DNA of 64,000 bases, taken from assembly GCA_943788055.1 (NCBI GenBank), contig CALSOU010000006.1, positions 62,001-126,000 of the forward strand, in the 5' to 3' direction. Positions 53,126 through 62,324 of the stretch are shown here, one piece after another. The position numbers and the translations under genes are program-made. The stretch's first letter is position 1. Every line of letters begins with the position of its first letter. Under the pieces are notes generated by a model, which searched no databases, was not told the DNA's origin, and saw only the letters and a program-made list of their open reading frames with translations. The DNA comes from an uncultured Saprospiraceae bacterium. GTDB lineage: Bacteria > Bacteroidota > Bacteroidia > Chitinophagales > Saprospiraceae.

Positions 53126-54080
53126 GCAATTCGTCGATGGTGATTCCAGCAACTCCTGTTTTTTGACAGACAATTCTACCTGTTTTGTTTGTGGAATGTA
53201 AAATTTGCTCATTAGTAGCACCTTTATGAGCCATCAATGTTGCAACAGCGATCACCCCGTCTCCAGCTCCACAAACGTCTACGATTTCGATTGAGTCTGC
53301 TTCTTTGTGTGTAGATACCTTTTCTGTACAAATCATTGCCCCATGTTCTGATAAAGTCACGAGAAATATTCCAACGGACATTTTACGCAGTAATTCTTTC
53401 GCTTTTCCTGCTATCCAATCTGGTTGGAAAGAAATCTCATGTTCTTGAGGTCTAATCTGATGATATAGCTCTTTCAAGTTTGGTTTTATGAGATCGACAT
53501 TTCGATATAAGGCAAAATTTTTCTTCTTGGGATCTACGCTTACAAAGATTCTATGCTCTTTTGCAGACTTGATGATTAAGGGAATATTATACTCGGTAAG
53601 AACTCCTTTATTGTAATCTTGTAAAATCAATATATCAGGATTGAATTCAGAAATTACTTCATGGTATTTCCTTAAAAAAATCTCATCTTGCTCGATGCTC
53701 ATTTCTGAGGTTGACTCCTGATCTACTCGAATCAATTGTTCAGAGTCTTTGAAGATTCTTGTTTTTACTGTTGTAGGTCTTGAATCGTCAGTTACTAGTT
53801 GATGTCGGATGTCAGATTGTGTAAGTAGTGTGGACATTTGTTCAGCACCTTTGTCATCTCCAACTATGCTAATAAGGAAAACTTCAGCACCTAGATCTTT
53901 TAGATTTACAGCTACATTGGCTGCACCACCTAGTTTCTGTTCTATTCTAACATCTTCGAGCACCGGTATTTCAGCCTCAGGAGAGTTTCGATAAACTTCA
54001 CCCCACATGTACTGATCGATCATTACGTCGCCAATGACAAGTACTCTAATATCTGAAAAGCTATTTTTTTGTAGTTTCAT
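53118..54080 (-). CDS. rfaE1: Heptose-7-phosphate kinase (RfaE/HldE kinase domain, PfkB family)
   Basis: 320 residues, ribokinase-like. N-terminal strand with VLVIGDVMIDQYMWGEVYR and SPEAEIPVL, which mark the RfaE-type branch. The GG switch is QKLGGAANVAVNL near residue 49. The catalytic loop DVCGAGDGVIAV near 268 holds the general base Asp. It phosphorylates D-glycero-D-manno-heptose 7-phosphate on the way to ADP-heptose for the LPS core. The nucleotidyltransferase half of bifunctional HldE is absent, so a separate gene must supply it. Its start overlaps the waaA stop by four bases. Confidence 0.85.
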   Translation of the reverse strand: MKLQKNSFSDIRVLVIGDVMIDQYMWGEVYRNSPEAEIPVLEDVRIEQKLGGAANVAVNLKDLGAEVFLISIVGDDKGAEQMSTLLTQSDIRHQLVTDDSRPTTVKTRIFKDSEQLIRVDQESTSEMSIEQDEIFLRKYHEVISEFNPDILILQDYNKGVLTEYNIPLIIKSAKEHRIFVSVDPKKKNFALYRNVDLIKPNLKELYHQIRPQEHEISFQPDWIAGKAKELLRKMSVGIFLVTLSEHGAMICTEKVSTHKEADSIEIVDVCGAGDGVIAVATLMAHKGATNEQILHSTNKTGRIVCQKTGVAGITIDELLD

Positions 54081-55264
54081 TTAATGCGGGAAAGTATATC
54101 CTGAGCAATACGCTTGCTGCTTCCTTTTTGTTTAGCAATATAATCTCTTAAAATATCAACGCTTTGCTCTTTTTGGGTCGAGCCCAAAAGGCTTGCTTTT
54201 GATGCAATATTATCATTTTTACTGACAACATGCACCGCTTTAAGTTTAACAAGATCTCGTGCCTCTTTGAAAGAATCATATTTTTGACCTATAAAAATTA
54301 TGTTCTTATGTGATGCAGGCTCCAAAATATTGTGAATCCCCTTTCCAAATCCACCACCAACGTATGCATAATCAGTGATAGCATAGAGCTTGGATAGTAT
54401 TCCTACTTTATCAATAATTCGAACGCCACCATCCCACCTTCCTCCTGTGGAATCAAGCGTTACATTCTGGTCAAGTGTTTTGATCCAATAATCAATTGAA
54501 GCCTTATCAATCTCGTGAGGAACTACAAGATAATTATAGTTGCTGTCTTTTGTGCTGTGAGTTACTATTGCTGCATCCTCTTTGTGGACACTAGCGTAAA
54601 TTATAATGGGTTTTGAAAGCTTTCGGTATGAATTTATATCAGTTGTTGAATGGTCTATTTTGCTCAATATCTGGTCAATTCTTGGATCACCGTCAATACT
54701 TATATTAGCGAATGCTGAACCTAGATTTACCTTGTCTTCTTCATCGATTAAATACATGTGATTTACTCTTTTGAGTACTCTTTTAAACGGTTTATTTTTT
54801 GTTGCAAAATGACCTTGCTTAAAACTAGCTGCAACTATGAAAATTGGAATAGATCGAGTTTGCAAAACACGAAATAAATTGAACCAAAGTTCATTTTTTG
54901 TTACTATGACAGCCTTGGGTGAAAGCTCATCAATAAACTCTTTTTGTCTTTTAGGTAGGTCAAAAGGTAAATAAAAGCAAGGTAGATCGATCTTTTTTCT
55001 TTTTATCCACTCGATGCCTGAAGATGAAAAAAATGATAGCGCAATTTTAAGCTTAGAATTTTGTCGAAGAATCTGTTGAATTACCTGATTTACTTGCTCA
55101 TATTCTCCTGCTGAAGCACAGTGGACAAGTATATCACAGTTTGGTATTTTTTGAGTTCTTTGGACCCTGAGCCCCAAAATTCTTCGAGCAGCCTTTCTAT
55201 GAAAAACGGAAATCGCTTTAAATAATAGTTGGTACAGCCAAATAGCAAGAGTATAGAAAGGCAT
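54077..55264 (-). CDS. waaA: Kdo transferase (3-deoxy-D-manno-octulosonic acid transferase)
   Basis: 395 residues, GT30 family, attaching Kdo to lipid A precursor at the inner membrane. N-terminal membrane anchor (FYTLAIWLYQLLFKAISVF). Hallmarks: ILVHCASAGEYEQV near residue 45 with the Glu general base, ELWFNLFRVLQ near 126, and GGGFGKGIHNILEPASH near 310. The ATG at 55264 shares one base with the stop of the previous gene (TGATG), indicating coupling; the TTG at 55267 is a less likely start. Confidence 0.93.
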   Translation of the reverse strand: MPFYTLAIWLYQLLFKAISVFHRKAARRILGLRVQRTQKIPNCDILVHCASAGEYEQVNQVIQQILRQNSKLKIALSFFSSSGIEWIKRKKIDLPCFYLPFDLPKRQKEFIDELSPKAVIVTKNELWFNLFRVLQTRSIPIFIVAASFKQGHFATKNKPFKRVLKRVNHMYLIDEEDKVNLGSAFANISIDGDPRIDQILSKIDHSTTDINSYRKLSKPIIIYASVHKEDAAIVTHSTKDSNYNYLVVPHEIDKASIDYWIKTLDQNVTLDSTGGRWDGGVRIIDKVGILSKLYAITDYAYVGGGFGKGIHNILEPASHKNIIFIGQKYDSFKEARDLVKLKAVHVVSKNDNIASKASLLGSTQKEQSVDILRDYIAKQKGSSKRIAQDILSRIK

Positions 55265-56001
55265 CAATAATAAACTTGTTCAGCAGTTCCGAATTCGAAT
55301 AATCGAATATAGACACCCAATCGAACACCGAAAAGCAAATCAATCCTATTGCGATCATCCCTAATTCTTGTATCAAAATCGACAGGTCGTACATTTTGTG
55401 TAAAGCCTTGGACAAATTGGAATCCTCCGAAGACGTTTACTCCGCCGTTATCATTTTTGTATTGATATCCAATGAACTGCTCCAATGTCAAGCCTCTAGT
55501 TAAACGATCGTAACCACTACCATATTGACCTAACAATTGATTAACAGTTGCTGACTCGTCATTAAAGATAATGTAATGCGAAAAAACACTTGACCCCAGA
55601 GATATACGTGGACCATGAGAGAAACTAGAGTTGGAAATATTGATGAATTTTCCTACATGAATTCCGTTAAGAAATGCCCTTTGTCTAAGTGAGACAATCG
55701 CCTGATTTTTTTGTTGACCAATCAGATTTCCTTCCGTAGTTCTCAAATTCGAAATCACATCTTCTTTAACATTTGATCCAAGTAGCATATGTGCGTGATA
55801 ACCAGCAAACCAGTCATTTTTCCAAATGTAATCTAGTCCAGCGGCTGCATTGAAATCCACTCCAAATCTATCTGCTAAATCACCGTCTGGTAAATCGACA
55901 CCATAGGAAAAGTGTAAACTAATATTGGAAGTACTTTGGGCGATAGCTCCGCAAGCACTGAAAAAGAGAGCAACGATTAGTATGGTTTTATTGACAAACA
56001 T
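55264..56001 (-). CDS. Outer-membrane beta-barrel protein
   Basis: 245 residues. Signal peptide MFVNKTILIVALFFSACGAIAQ. Strand-rich pattern with GVDLPDGDLADRFGVDFNAAAGLDYIW near the start and a C-terminal strand IDLLFGVRLGVYIRLF. It is first in the operon with waaA and rfaE1, a place where Bacteroidota often have an uncharacterised barrel protein; a link to LPS is inferred from context only. Confidence 0.8.
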   Translation of the reverse strand: MFVNKTILIVALFFSACGAIAQSTSNISLHFSYGVDLPDGDLADRFGVDFNAAAGLDYIWKNDWFAGYHAHMLLGSNVKEDVISNLRTTEGNLIGQQKNQAIVSLRQRAFLNGIHVGKFINISNSSFSHGPRISLGSSVFSHYIIFNDESATVNQLLGQYGSGYDRLTRGLTLEQFIGYQYKNDNGGVNVFGGFQFVQGFTQNVRPVDFDTRIRDDRNRIDLLFGVRLGVYIRLFEFGTAEQVYY

Positions 56002-56006
56002 AAGTA

Positions 56007-56014
56007 CAAAAGTA
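56007..56014 (-). promoter_or_regulatory. -7 box TACTTTTG, leaderless start of the LPS operon
   Basis: On the minus strand TACTTTTG ends five bases before the ATG at 56001. No TTG at -33 distance. Predicted transcript start is at or next to the ATG. Confidence 0.45.
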
Positions 56015-56077
56015 AACTAAATGTCCAAAGAATAAGAAATGCATGAGAAGAACGATCAAATTCCAATCGATGTCTTG

Positions 56078-56085
56078 TATCTTTG
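56078..56085 (+). promoter_or_regulatory. -7 box TATCTTTG for the UXS gene
   Basis: Exact -7 consensus 16 bases before the ATG at 56102. The earlier in-frame ATG at 56039 lies upstream of this box, so 56102 is the better start. Confidence 0.5.
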
Positions 56086-56101
56086 GTGGCAAAATAACAA
56101 T

Positions 56102-57055
56102 ATGCGCAAGAAAAAAACGGTTTTGATCACAGGAGGCGCAGGCTTTCTTGGCTCGCATCTCTGTGATTGGTTTGTAGAAAATGATTATCACACTGTTGCT
56201 ATGGATAATTTATTAACTGGCAGCTTAGATAATATTGCGCACTTGATGCATATGAAGAATTTTGAATTTTATCATCATGATGTAACGAAGTTCGTACACA
56301 TTCCAGGCAAACTGGATTATATCTTACATTTTGCCTCGCCAGCAAGTCCTATAGATTATTTGAAGATGCCGATTCAGACCCTTAAAGTGGGCTCACTTGG
56401 AACTCATAATCTACTTGGCTTAGCGAGAGTGAAGAATTCTAGAATTTTAATTGCTAGTACCAGCGAGGTATATGGTGATCCATTGGTACATCCGCAACGT
56501 GAAGATTATTGGGGAAATGTAAATCCTATTGGTCCGCGGGGAGTTTATGACGAGGCTAAGAGATTCCAAGAAGCTATAACTATGGCATATCACAGATTTC
56601 ACAACTTGGAAACTCGCATTGTGAGGATATTTAACACCTATGGCCCTCGGATGCGAATTGATGATGGTCGTGCGCTTCCTACGTTTTTTGGACAAGCAAT
56701 CAGAGGAAAAGAGCTCACTGTTTTTGGAGATGGGAAACAAACTCGTTCATTCTGTTATGTGGATGACTTGATTGATGGAATTACTAAATTGCTCTTTAGC
56801 GACTACAGTGAGCCTTTGAATATAGGTAATCCAGCTGAAATTACGGTGTTGCAATTAGCTCAAGAAATAGTAGATTTAGTAGGTAATTCATCAGCTAAAA
56901 TTGGTTACCGCCCTCTTCCGATTGACGATCCCAAGATCAGACAACCAAATGTTGAACTAGCTCATTCACTTTTGGGTTGGACTCCCAGAATTTCTCGGAA
57001 GGAGGGATTGAAGCGCACTTTTGAATACTTTAGCAAAGCACTCAACGGTTATTGA
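56102..57055 (+). CDS. UDP-glucuronate decarboxylase (UDP-xylose synthase)
   Basis: 317 residues from the ATG at 56102 (the frame also has an ATG at 56039, upstream of the promoter). Extended SDR fold: NAD loop [15 protein letters not shown] near residue 10, D-x-x-L-T-G (MDNLLTG), active-site Tyr-x-x-x-Lys YDEAK near 145. The phrase [17 protein letters not shown] is specific to the UXS group. It turns UDP-glucuronate into UDP-xylose through a 4-keto intermediate, for surface polysaccharide. It is followed by rmlB-like and by a ruined export gene, suggesting an old capsule locus. Confidence 0.88.
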   Translation: MRKKKTVLITGGAGFLGSHLCDWFVENDYHTVAMDNLLTGSLDNIAHLMHMKNFEFYHHDVTKFVHIPGKLDYILHFASPASPIDYLKMPIQTLKVGSLGTHNLLGLARVKNSRILIASTSEVYGDPLVHPQREDYWGNVNPIGPRGVYDEAKRFQEAITMAYHRFHNLETRIVRIFNTYGPRMRIDDGRALPTFFGQAIRGKELTVFGDGKQTRSFCYVDDLIDGITKLLFSDYSEPLNIGNPAEITVLQLAQEIVDLVGNSSAKIGYRPLPIDDPKIRQPNVELAHSLLGWTPRISRKEGLKRTFEYFSKALNGY

Positions 57056-57125
57056 TAAGTAGATGTCACTTGTATTTCGTAATTTTCCGAAATATTTGGG
57101 GTGCCGATTAAAGGAATGTAAAGTT

Positions 57126-58190
57126 ATGGAGTTTACGAAAGCGATTTTGGTAACAGGTGGAGCTGGTTTTATTGGAAATCATGTGATAAGACTATTTAGC
57201 AAGAAATATCCGAATTACTTGTTGGTAAATGCTGATGCGCTCACTTATGCAGGAAATCTCGAGAACCTGCAAGATGTGGAGCACGCAAGTAATTACGTTT
57301 TTGAACGATTGGATATTACCGATGAAAAAGGAGTAGCAGAAGTTTTTGGTAAATATGAGATTTCTGACGTAATACACTTAGCTGCGGAATCTCATGTTGA
57401 TCGTTCCATTGAGAATCCACTGGAATTCTTGAAGACGAATGTGCTAGGTACGGGTATTTTGCTTAATCAAGCCAAAAAGTCTTGGGGAAATGTTAACGGA
57501 CATAAGTTCTATCACGTTTCTACAGACGAAGTCTATGGAAGCTTGGGAAGTATTGGTCTTTTTACCGAAGAGACTTCATATGATCCACGGTCGCCTTATT
57601 CCGCTTCAAAGGCTAGTTCTGATCATTTAGTTCGGGCGTACTTTCATACTTTTAAGTTGCCCATAGTCATATCCAATTGCTCTAACAACTATGGACCATA
57701 TCAATTTCCAGAGAAGTTGATTCCATTGGTTATTAATAATATCATCAAAAAAAAGGCTCTTCCAGTCTATGGAGATGGGACTAATGTAAGAGATTGGCTT
57801 TGGGTAGAGGATCACGCCACTGCAATAGATACCATATTTCATCATGGTAAGCTAGGTGAAACTTATAATATCGGAGGCGAGAATGAACTTCAAAATATTG
57901 AGTTGGTAAGAATCTTGTGTAAAATAGTAGATGAAAAGTTGGGTAGACCAAAGGGGTCTGCGGAAAAAACGATAACTTTTGTGACTGATCGGAAAGGACA
58001 TGACCAACGATATGCTATTGATGCTAGCAAGATAATAGGTGAGTTAGGGTGGAAACCTTCAACACAACCGATTGATGGTATGGCCAAAACAGTGGAATGG
58101 TATTTGAAAAATACCCCATGGCTGGAACATGTTACCAGTGGAGACTATCAGAAGTATTATGAGCAACAATATAAACAGAGCGCTAAATAA
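57126..58190 (+). CDS. rfbB: dTDP-glucose 4,6-dehydratase
   Basis: 354 residues from the ATG at 57126; an ATG at 57063 would add 21 residues that do not fit the family start. NAD loop TGGAGFIGNHVIRLF, DALTYAGNLENL near 35, the HLAAESHVDRSI signature near 82, STDEVYGSLG near 132 with the catalytic Asp-Glu, and Tyr-Ser-Ala-Ser-Lys near 160. It makes dTDP-4-keto-6-deoxyglucose for deoxysugars of surface glycans. Other rml genes are not seen, so it may feed another pathway. Confidence 0.92.
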   Translation: MEFTKAILVTGGAGFIGNHVIRLFSKKYPNYLLVNADALTYAGNLENLQDVEHASNYVFERLDITDEKGVAEVFGKYEISDVIHLAAESHVDRSIENPLEFLKTNVLGTGILLNQAKKSWGNVNGHKFYHVSTDEVYGSLGSIGLFTEETSYDPRSPYSASKASSDHLVRAYFHTFKLPIVISNCSNNYGPYQFPEKLIPLVINNIIKKKALPVYGDGTNVRDWLWVEDHATAIDTIFHHGKLGETYNIGGENELQNIELVRILCKIVDEKLGRPKGSAEKTITFVTDRKGHDQRYAIDASKIIGELGWKPSTQPIDGMAKTVEWYLKNTPWLEHVTSGDYQKYYEQQYKQSAK

Positions 58191-58203
58191 CAAAGTGAAA
58201 TCA

Positions 58204-58826
58204 ATGCACAGAAATTTAGGAAATTATACAAGGACAATCCGTACATTATTGATAGCAATAGTTTGGTTGACGGGATTCGCGCAACAAGGACTTACAAGTC
58301 CTGAAGTTCTATCTCAGCTGAGATCTAAAGGTGTTTCGTAAGTGGACCTCCAAAAATTTTTGGATTAGAAGAGTCTGACTGTTGCACAATTAGAGCAACT
58401 CTCTCTGGAAGAACTACTGCAGCTCAGTGATTGACTCGACACCTTTATGAAAGTCGATCGCAGGTATGCTAAAAAGACTGTCAAAACGGTCAAAACGGTG
58501 AAGACTCCGAAGAAAGAATTACTAGTAGGGCAGATGTCGAAAAAAACCACATCACAAATAACTAAGAGTTCTACTGCGACTGAAAACGACAAAAATCCTA
58601 CTAGATTTGGTGATCAACTGTTTCTAATCCCACCATTTCCTTAATTGAGAGTGCAGCTAATCGCCCCGGTCTAGGTAGGTATACTTTGAATCCAGGAGAT
58701 CACGTCTCTGTTTCTATATACGGTAGATCTAAATTGGATCAAGTTTATACAATTGATGAGTCAGGTTGTATTGCTTACGACAACGGCAATCGAAGATTAC
58801 TGGTTGGAGGTTTTTCATTGCAATGA
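58204..58826 (+). pseudogene. Ruined polysaccharide export (Wza/SLBB-type) gene, N-terminal part
   Basis: It begins with a signal peptide (TLLIAIVWLTGFAQ) and SPEVLSQLRSKGVS. In-frame TAA at 58339-58341 and further stops (TAG, TGA) interrupt a still readable VDLQKFLD, SLTVAQLEQLSLEELLQL. In another frame it resumes (FGDQLF, then SNPTISLIESAANRPG, LGRYTLNPGDHVSVSIYG) and ends at 58826. FG-x-x-x-F, then Y-x-L-x-PGD-x-x-x-x-x-IYG is the start of capsule export proteins. The rest (SLBB domains) is absent. Several stops plus shifts and missing 3' end make it a true relic. Confidence 0.7.
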
Positions 58827-58846
58827 AAAGCCTCTTTAATTTTTAA
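58807..58846 (+). terminator. Hairpin between the export relic and pgk
   Basis: GAGG-TTTTCATT pairs with AATGAAAA-CCTC, followed by TTTAATTTTT on the plus strand. It closes the UXS-rmlB transcript and may block readthrough into pgk. Confidence 0.65.
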
Positions 58847-58860
58847 TATAGTTATTCTAC

Positions 58861-60075
58861 TTACCCATTAATAGCTGCGATTCCAGGTAAGGTTTTACCT
58901 TCTAAGAATTCAAGCATTGCTCCACCTCCTGTAGAAATAAAACTTACACGATCAGAAACGTCTGCCTGATTAACAGCAGAAACTGAATCACCTCCGCCAA
59001 TTAGCGAATATGCGCCATTGTCAGTTGCTTCGGCTATCGCTTCTGCAAGAAATAGCGTCCCTTTTGCGAAAGCTTCCATTTCAAAAACACCCACTGGGCC
59101 ATTCCATAGAATAGATTTGCTAGCAAGTAAGACTGAGCGATAGGTCTCTTTGGCTTGCGGCCCTATATCGAGTCCCATCCAATCTTTTTCAATTTTTTCA
59201 TTGCTAACAATCTTTGTTTCTGCATCAGCAGTAAATCTATTAGCAACAATTGAATCTTGTGGCAAATAGATTTTAGTATTAGTAGACTCTGCCTTTTTCA
59301 GTAATGTCGATGCTAATCCTACATAGTCATCCTCACAAAGTGAATTTCCAATCTCATATCCTTGGCTCTTCAAAAATGTATAACTCATTCCTCCACCAAT
59401 CAGAATATTGTCTGCAAATTCCATCAATTTTTCAATCAGTTGGATTTTGTCACTGACTTTAGCACCACCAACTATAGCTGTAACAGGTCTAGTCGGATTA
59501 TCCAAAAGAATTGATCCATTTTTGATTTCATCTTCCATCAAAAAGCCAAATGCTTTATTCTCAGGAGCAAAATACTTTGCAACAGAAGATGTAGAAGCAT
59601 GGGCTCTATGAGCCGCTCCAAAAGCATCGCTAATGTATATGTCGGCCAATTGGGCAAATTGACTTGCTATCTCCTCTTCTCCCTTGGTTTCACCGGGGTA
59701 GAACCTGGTGTTTTCTAGCAAGATCACCTCACCTTTTCGCGCTATTTTACATGCATCCAACGTTTCCTTTGAGTGAGAATTTGGCAGGAATTCAACATGA
59801 ACTTCAAGCAGTTCCATCAAGTGAACCACTAAATGCCTTAATGTAAACCTCTCAATGTCAATTGAACCATCGGGAAGAAGTTTCTTCAGTGGTCTCCCTA
59901 GATGTGACATGATAACCACTGTGGCACCTTGATCTAACATGTAGCGAATTGTTGGTAAGGCTTTCACCATTCTAGTGTCGTCAAGAATATTACCTTGATC
60001 GTCCAAGGGAACGTTGAAATCAACTCTTATCAAGACATTCTTACCCTTCGCATCTAAATCTCGAATATTTGCCAT
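58861..60075 (-). CDS. pgk: Phosphoglycerate kinase
   Basis: 404 residues. RVDFNVPLDDQGN near residue 17, SHLGRP near 58, the hinge region FGAAHRAHAST near 155, GGAKVSDKI near 204, and the nucleotide loop IGGGDSVSAVNQ near 365. It transfers phosphate from 1,3-bisphosphoglycerate to ADP in glycolysis. It follows gap by three bases, a normal pair. Confidence 0.97.
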   Translation of the reverse strand: MANIRDLDAKGKNVLIRVDFNVPLDDQGNILDDTRMVKALPTIRYMLDQGATVVIMSHLGRPLKKLLPDGSIDIERFTLRHLVVHLMELLEVHVEFLPNSHSKETLDACKIARKGEVILLENTRFYPGETKGEEEIASQFAQLADIYISDAFGAAHRAHASTSSVAKYFAPENKAFGFLMEDEIKNGSILLDNPTRPVTAIVGGAKVSDKIQLIEKLMEFADNILIGGGMSYTFLKSQGYEIGNSLCEDDYVGLASTLLKKAESTNTKIYLPQDSIVANRFTADAETKIVSNEKIEKDWMGLDIGPQAKETYRSVLLASKSILWNGPVGVFEMEAFAKGTLFLAEAIAEATDNGAYSLIGGGDSVSAVNQADVSDRVSFISTGGGAMLEFLEGKTLPGIAAING

Positions 60076-60078
60076 AGA

Positions 60079-61065
60079 TTAAACTCTTGCTGTAAGATCA
60101 GCTAGTCTCGCTGAATAACCTGCTTCATTATCGTACCAAGACACAACTTTTAAGAATTTTCCGCTTACATCAGTTAGAAGTGAGTCGAAAATAGAAGAAT
60201 GTGAGTTTCTTACGATGTCAGAACTTACTATTGGATCTGTACAGAATTGAAGTACTCCCTTCATAGGTCCATCTGCATATTTCTTAAAAGTAGCATTAAC
60301 CTCCTCGATTGTTGTTTCTTTTTCGATCATCACGTTGAGTTCGATTAGAGAGCCAGTTATTACAGGAACCCTTAAAGCCATTGCAAATAACTTTCCGTTT
60401 ACAGAAGGGATTACTTTTGCTACTGCTTTCGCAGCCCCAGTTGTTGTTGGTACAATGTTTAGAGCAGCTGCTCTAGCTCTTCTTAGATCTTTGTGAGGAG
60501 CATCTTGTATGTTTTGGTCGCCAGTGTAACCATGAGTTGTAGTCATAGACCCTTGGATAATTCCAAAATTATCTTCAAGCACTTTTATTACAGGAGCTAG
60601 ACAGTTCGTAGTACAAGAGGCATTTGATACTAATTTTTCATTTCCCAGTTCGTCATCATTGACTCCCAAAACGATAGTCTTAAAAGAAGCATCTTTAGCC
60701 GGAGCAGAGATAACAACTTTTTTTGCACCTGCATCTAGATGTTTAGTTGCACCTGGACCGTTTGTGAAGAACCCAGTACATTCTAAAACAACATCAATAT
60801 TTAACTTTTTCCAAGGAAGGTTGGCAGGATCTCTATCAGCTGAAGCATGAATTGATTTACCGTTTACAATGATAGCAGTATCAGTACTTTCAACTGTACC
60901 TTGGAAAGGACCGTGCGCTGTATCGTATTTAAGTAAGTGAGCCAAAGTTGCGTTGTCAGTTAAGTCGTTGATTGCAACTACCTCAATATCTTTATTATCT
61001 AGAAGATTTCGGAAGGTAAGACGTCCGATTCTTCCAAAACCATTGATTGCTACTCTTTTAGCCAT
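60079..61065 (-). CDS. gap: Glyceraldehyde-3-phosphate dehydrogenase
   Basis: 328 residues. N-terminal NAD fold AINGFGRIGRLTFRNL, active-site Cys in SNASCTTNCLAP near residue 147, His in TTTHGYTGDQ, and the C-terminal VSWYDNEAGYSARLADL. It oxidises glyceraldehyde 3-phosphate with NAD and phosphate and is transcribed with pgk. A -7 box TATTTTTG lies 45 bases upstream. Confidence 0.97.
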   Translation of the reverse strand: MAKRVAINGFGRIGRLTFRNLLDNKDIEVVAINDLTDNATLAHLLKYDTAHGPFQGTVESTDTAIIVNGKSIHASADRDPANLPWKKLNIDVVLECTGFFTNGPGATKHLDAGAKKVVISAPAKDASFKTIVLGVNDDELGNEKLVSNASCTTNCLAPVIKVLEDNFGIIQGSMTTTHGYTGDQNIQDAPHKDLRRARAAALNIVPTTTGAAKAVAKVIPSVNGKLFAMALRVPVITGSLIELNVMIEKETTIEEVNATFKKYADGPMKGVLQFCTDPIVSSDIVRNSHSSIFDSLLTDVSGKFLKVVSWYDNEAGYSARLADLTARV

Positions 61066-61109
61066 TTTTATTTAATTTTTTGGTACTGTTTGTGATTTTA
61101 AAAACGATG

Positions 61110-61117
61110 CAAAAATA
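61110..61117 (-). promoter_or_regulatory. -7 box TATTTTTG for gap-pgk
   Basis: Exact -7 consensus on the minus strand, 45 bases before the gap start. No TTG at the usual -33 spacing. Confidence 0.4.
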
Positions 61118-61320
61118 GTAAATATAATCACATTGATTTGGATAAGAATACAAGGAATTGCTGTCTAGCTTTACGATTTAGGTAAATATCTAGTCTTTGT
61201 AGTATGTGTCTAGAAAGTGTTGAAATTGAAGTTAGAAGAGGGAGCTCAAAAGTACATGTAACTGCTTACTGAAGATCTCTAAAATGAGGGTAGGGCAGAT
61301 TATTGAGTATTACCTGAAAT

Positions 61321-61353
61321 AAAAAGACCCTTGCATCATTACGATACAAGGGT
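61321..61353 (-). terminator. Terminator of tRNA-Glu
   Basis: On the minus strand ACCCTTG pairs with CAAGGGT around a 13-base loop, followed by C and T5. It lies seven bases after the tRNA 3' end. Confidence 0.8.
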
Positions 61354-61359
61354 AAATTG

Positions 61360-61431
61360 TAGCCCCTAGGGGAATCGAACCCCTCTTTCCAGGATGAAAA
61401 CCTGGCGTCCTAACCGATAGACGAAGGGGCC
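61360..61431 (-). tRNA. tRNA-Glu (anticodon TTC)
   Basis: 72 bases, full cloverleaf by eye. Acceptor GGCCCCT/AGGGGCT with a G-U first pair and discriminator A, D-arm GTCTATCGGTTAGGAC, anticodon stem CCAGG/CCTGG with loop TTTTCAT (anticodon TTC), T-arm AGGGG-TTCGATT-CCCCT. No CCA is encoded. Confidence 0.95.
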
Positions 61432-61525
61432 AAAAATCTTTACTTCAACAGCACAGATTCTCAGCTTTCCAGTTCGTTTATCTTGTGAAAGAACCACATT
61501 TGTCTACTTTTCTTCAAAAGCGAGG

Positions 61526-61553
61526 CAAAGATAATAGCTTTATTCAATATCAA
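61526..61553 (-). promoter_or_regulatory. Promoter TTG-N17-TATCTTTG for tRNA-Glu
   Basis: On the minus strand TTG lies at 61551-61553 within TTTTTG, and TATCTTTG at 61526-61533. The tRNA begins about 95 bases downstream. Confidence 0.65.
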
Positions 61554-61720
61554 AAACCTTTTGAATCTTTTTTTTGCTTTTTTTTATTTCGATTTTTTCT
61601 AGTTTTTGCATCAGTTTTCGCACACTATGAAAATCAATCACTTAGCGAAGAATAGAATCTAGAAATGTCCTTTTTCCAGATTGAATACAAGATCAATGTT
61701 TAATTAATGAAGTCTGCTAG

Positions 61721-62122
61721 TTGCCATTATATTTTTGTGCTTGTGAAAGGCCATATAGAAATTTCAATCAGTTCGGTCAGATAGATATACCTTTACTAGT
61801 AGGATATAATATTCCAATTGACAAATTGGGTCTTTATGCAAAATCGGGTGTTCAAGCTTCCGTTTTAAGTTGGGAAAAAGGTAGAAGTATTAATGAAGGA
61901 GGCCAAATAGATGAATTGGTTTCGAGCACAACGTATAGCACTAGACGAGGATGGACTTATCTGGCAGAATTGGGAGCTTTATATAAACTTAGTCCTACTT
62001 GGACAGTGCAATCAGGAATTTCATATGCTCAGTCTTTAAGTTCATGGACAAGATCTGACTCAGATGTTCGAAAACCAAGAAGACTTAACGTTCAAATTGG
62101 AGTACTAATGAATTTGAGATAG
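61721..62122 (+). pseudogene. Remnant of an outer-membrane beta-barrel protein
   Basis: 133 codons from a TTG with no signal peptide. FNQFGQIDIPLLVGYNIPID and GLYAKSGVQASVL, LAELGALYKLSPTW and a C-terminal strand RRLNVQIGVLMNLR fit the last strands of a DUF-type barrel domain that normally follows an anti-sigma or signal region. The 5' half is missing, so this is most likely a fragment rather than a working gene. Confidence 0.55.
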
Positions 62123-62324
62123 AGTTGAATACTTTTACCCTTTATGCTTGGATTTAAGCAAGTAGAGGTCTCCACTGTAAAGGTGTGAGACTTTTCTTAT
62201 TTATGGAATACAGAAAGGGTGGACATCACTGGCATGATATTTGGAGTCTTAGTGGGGAATATACACTGTAAAGTCTTCGCTCTAAGGAGATTAAGCACTG
62301 ATTTATTTAAGTAAATTGTTAGCT

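Noticed and set aside
58447-58644. 65-codon frame MKVDRRYAKKT as a separate gene
   Set aside because: It is the linker part of the decayed export gene, leading directly into FGDQLF.
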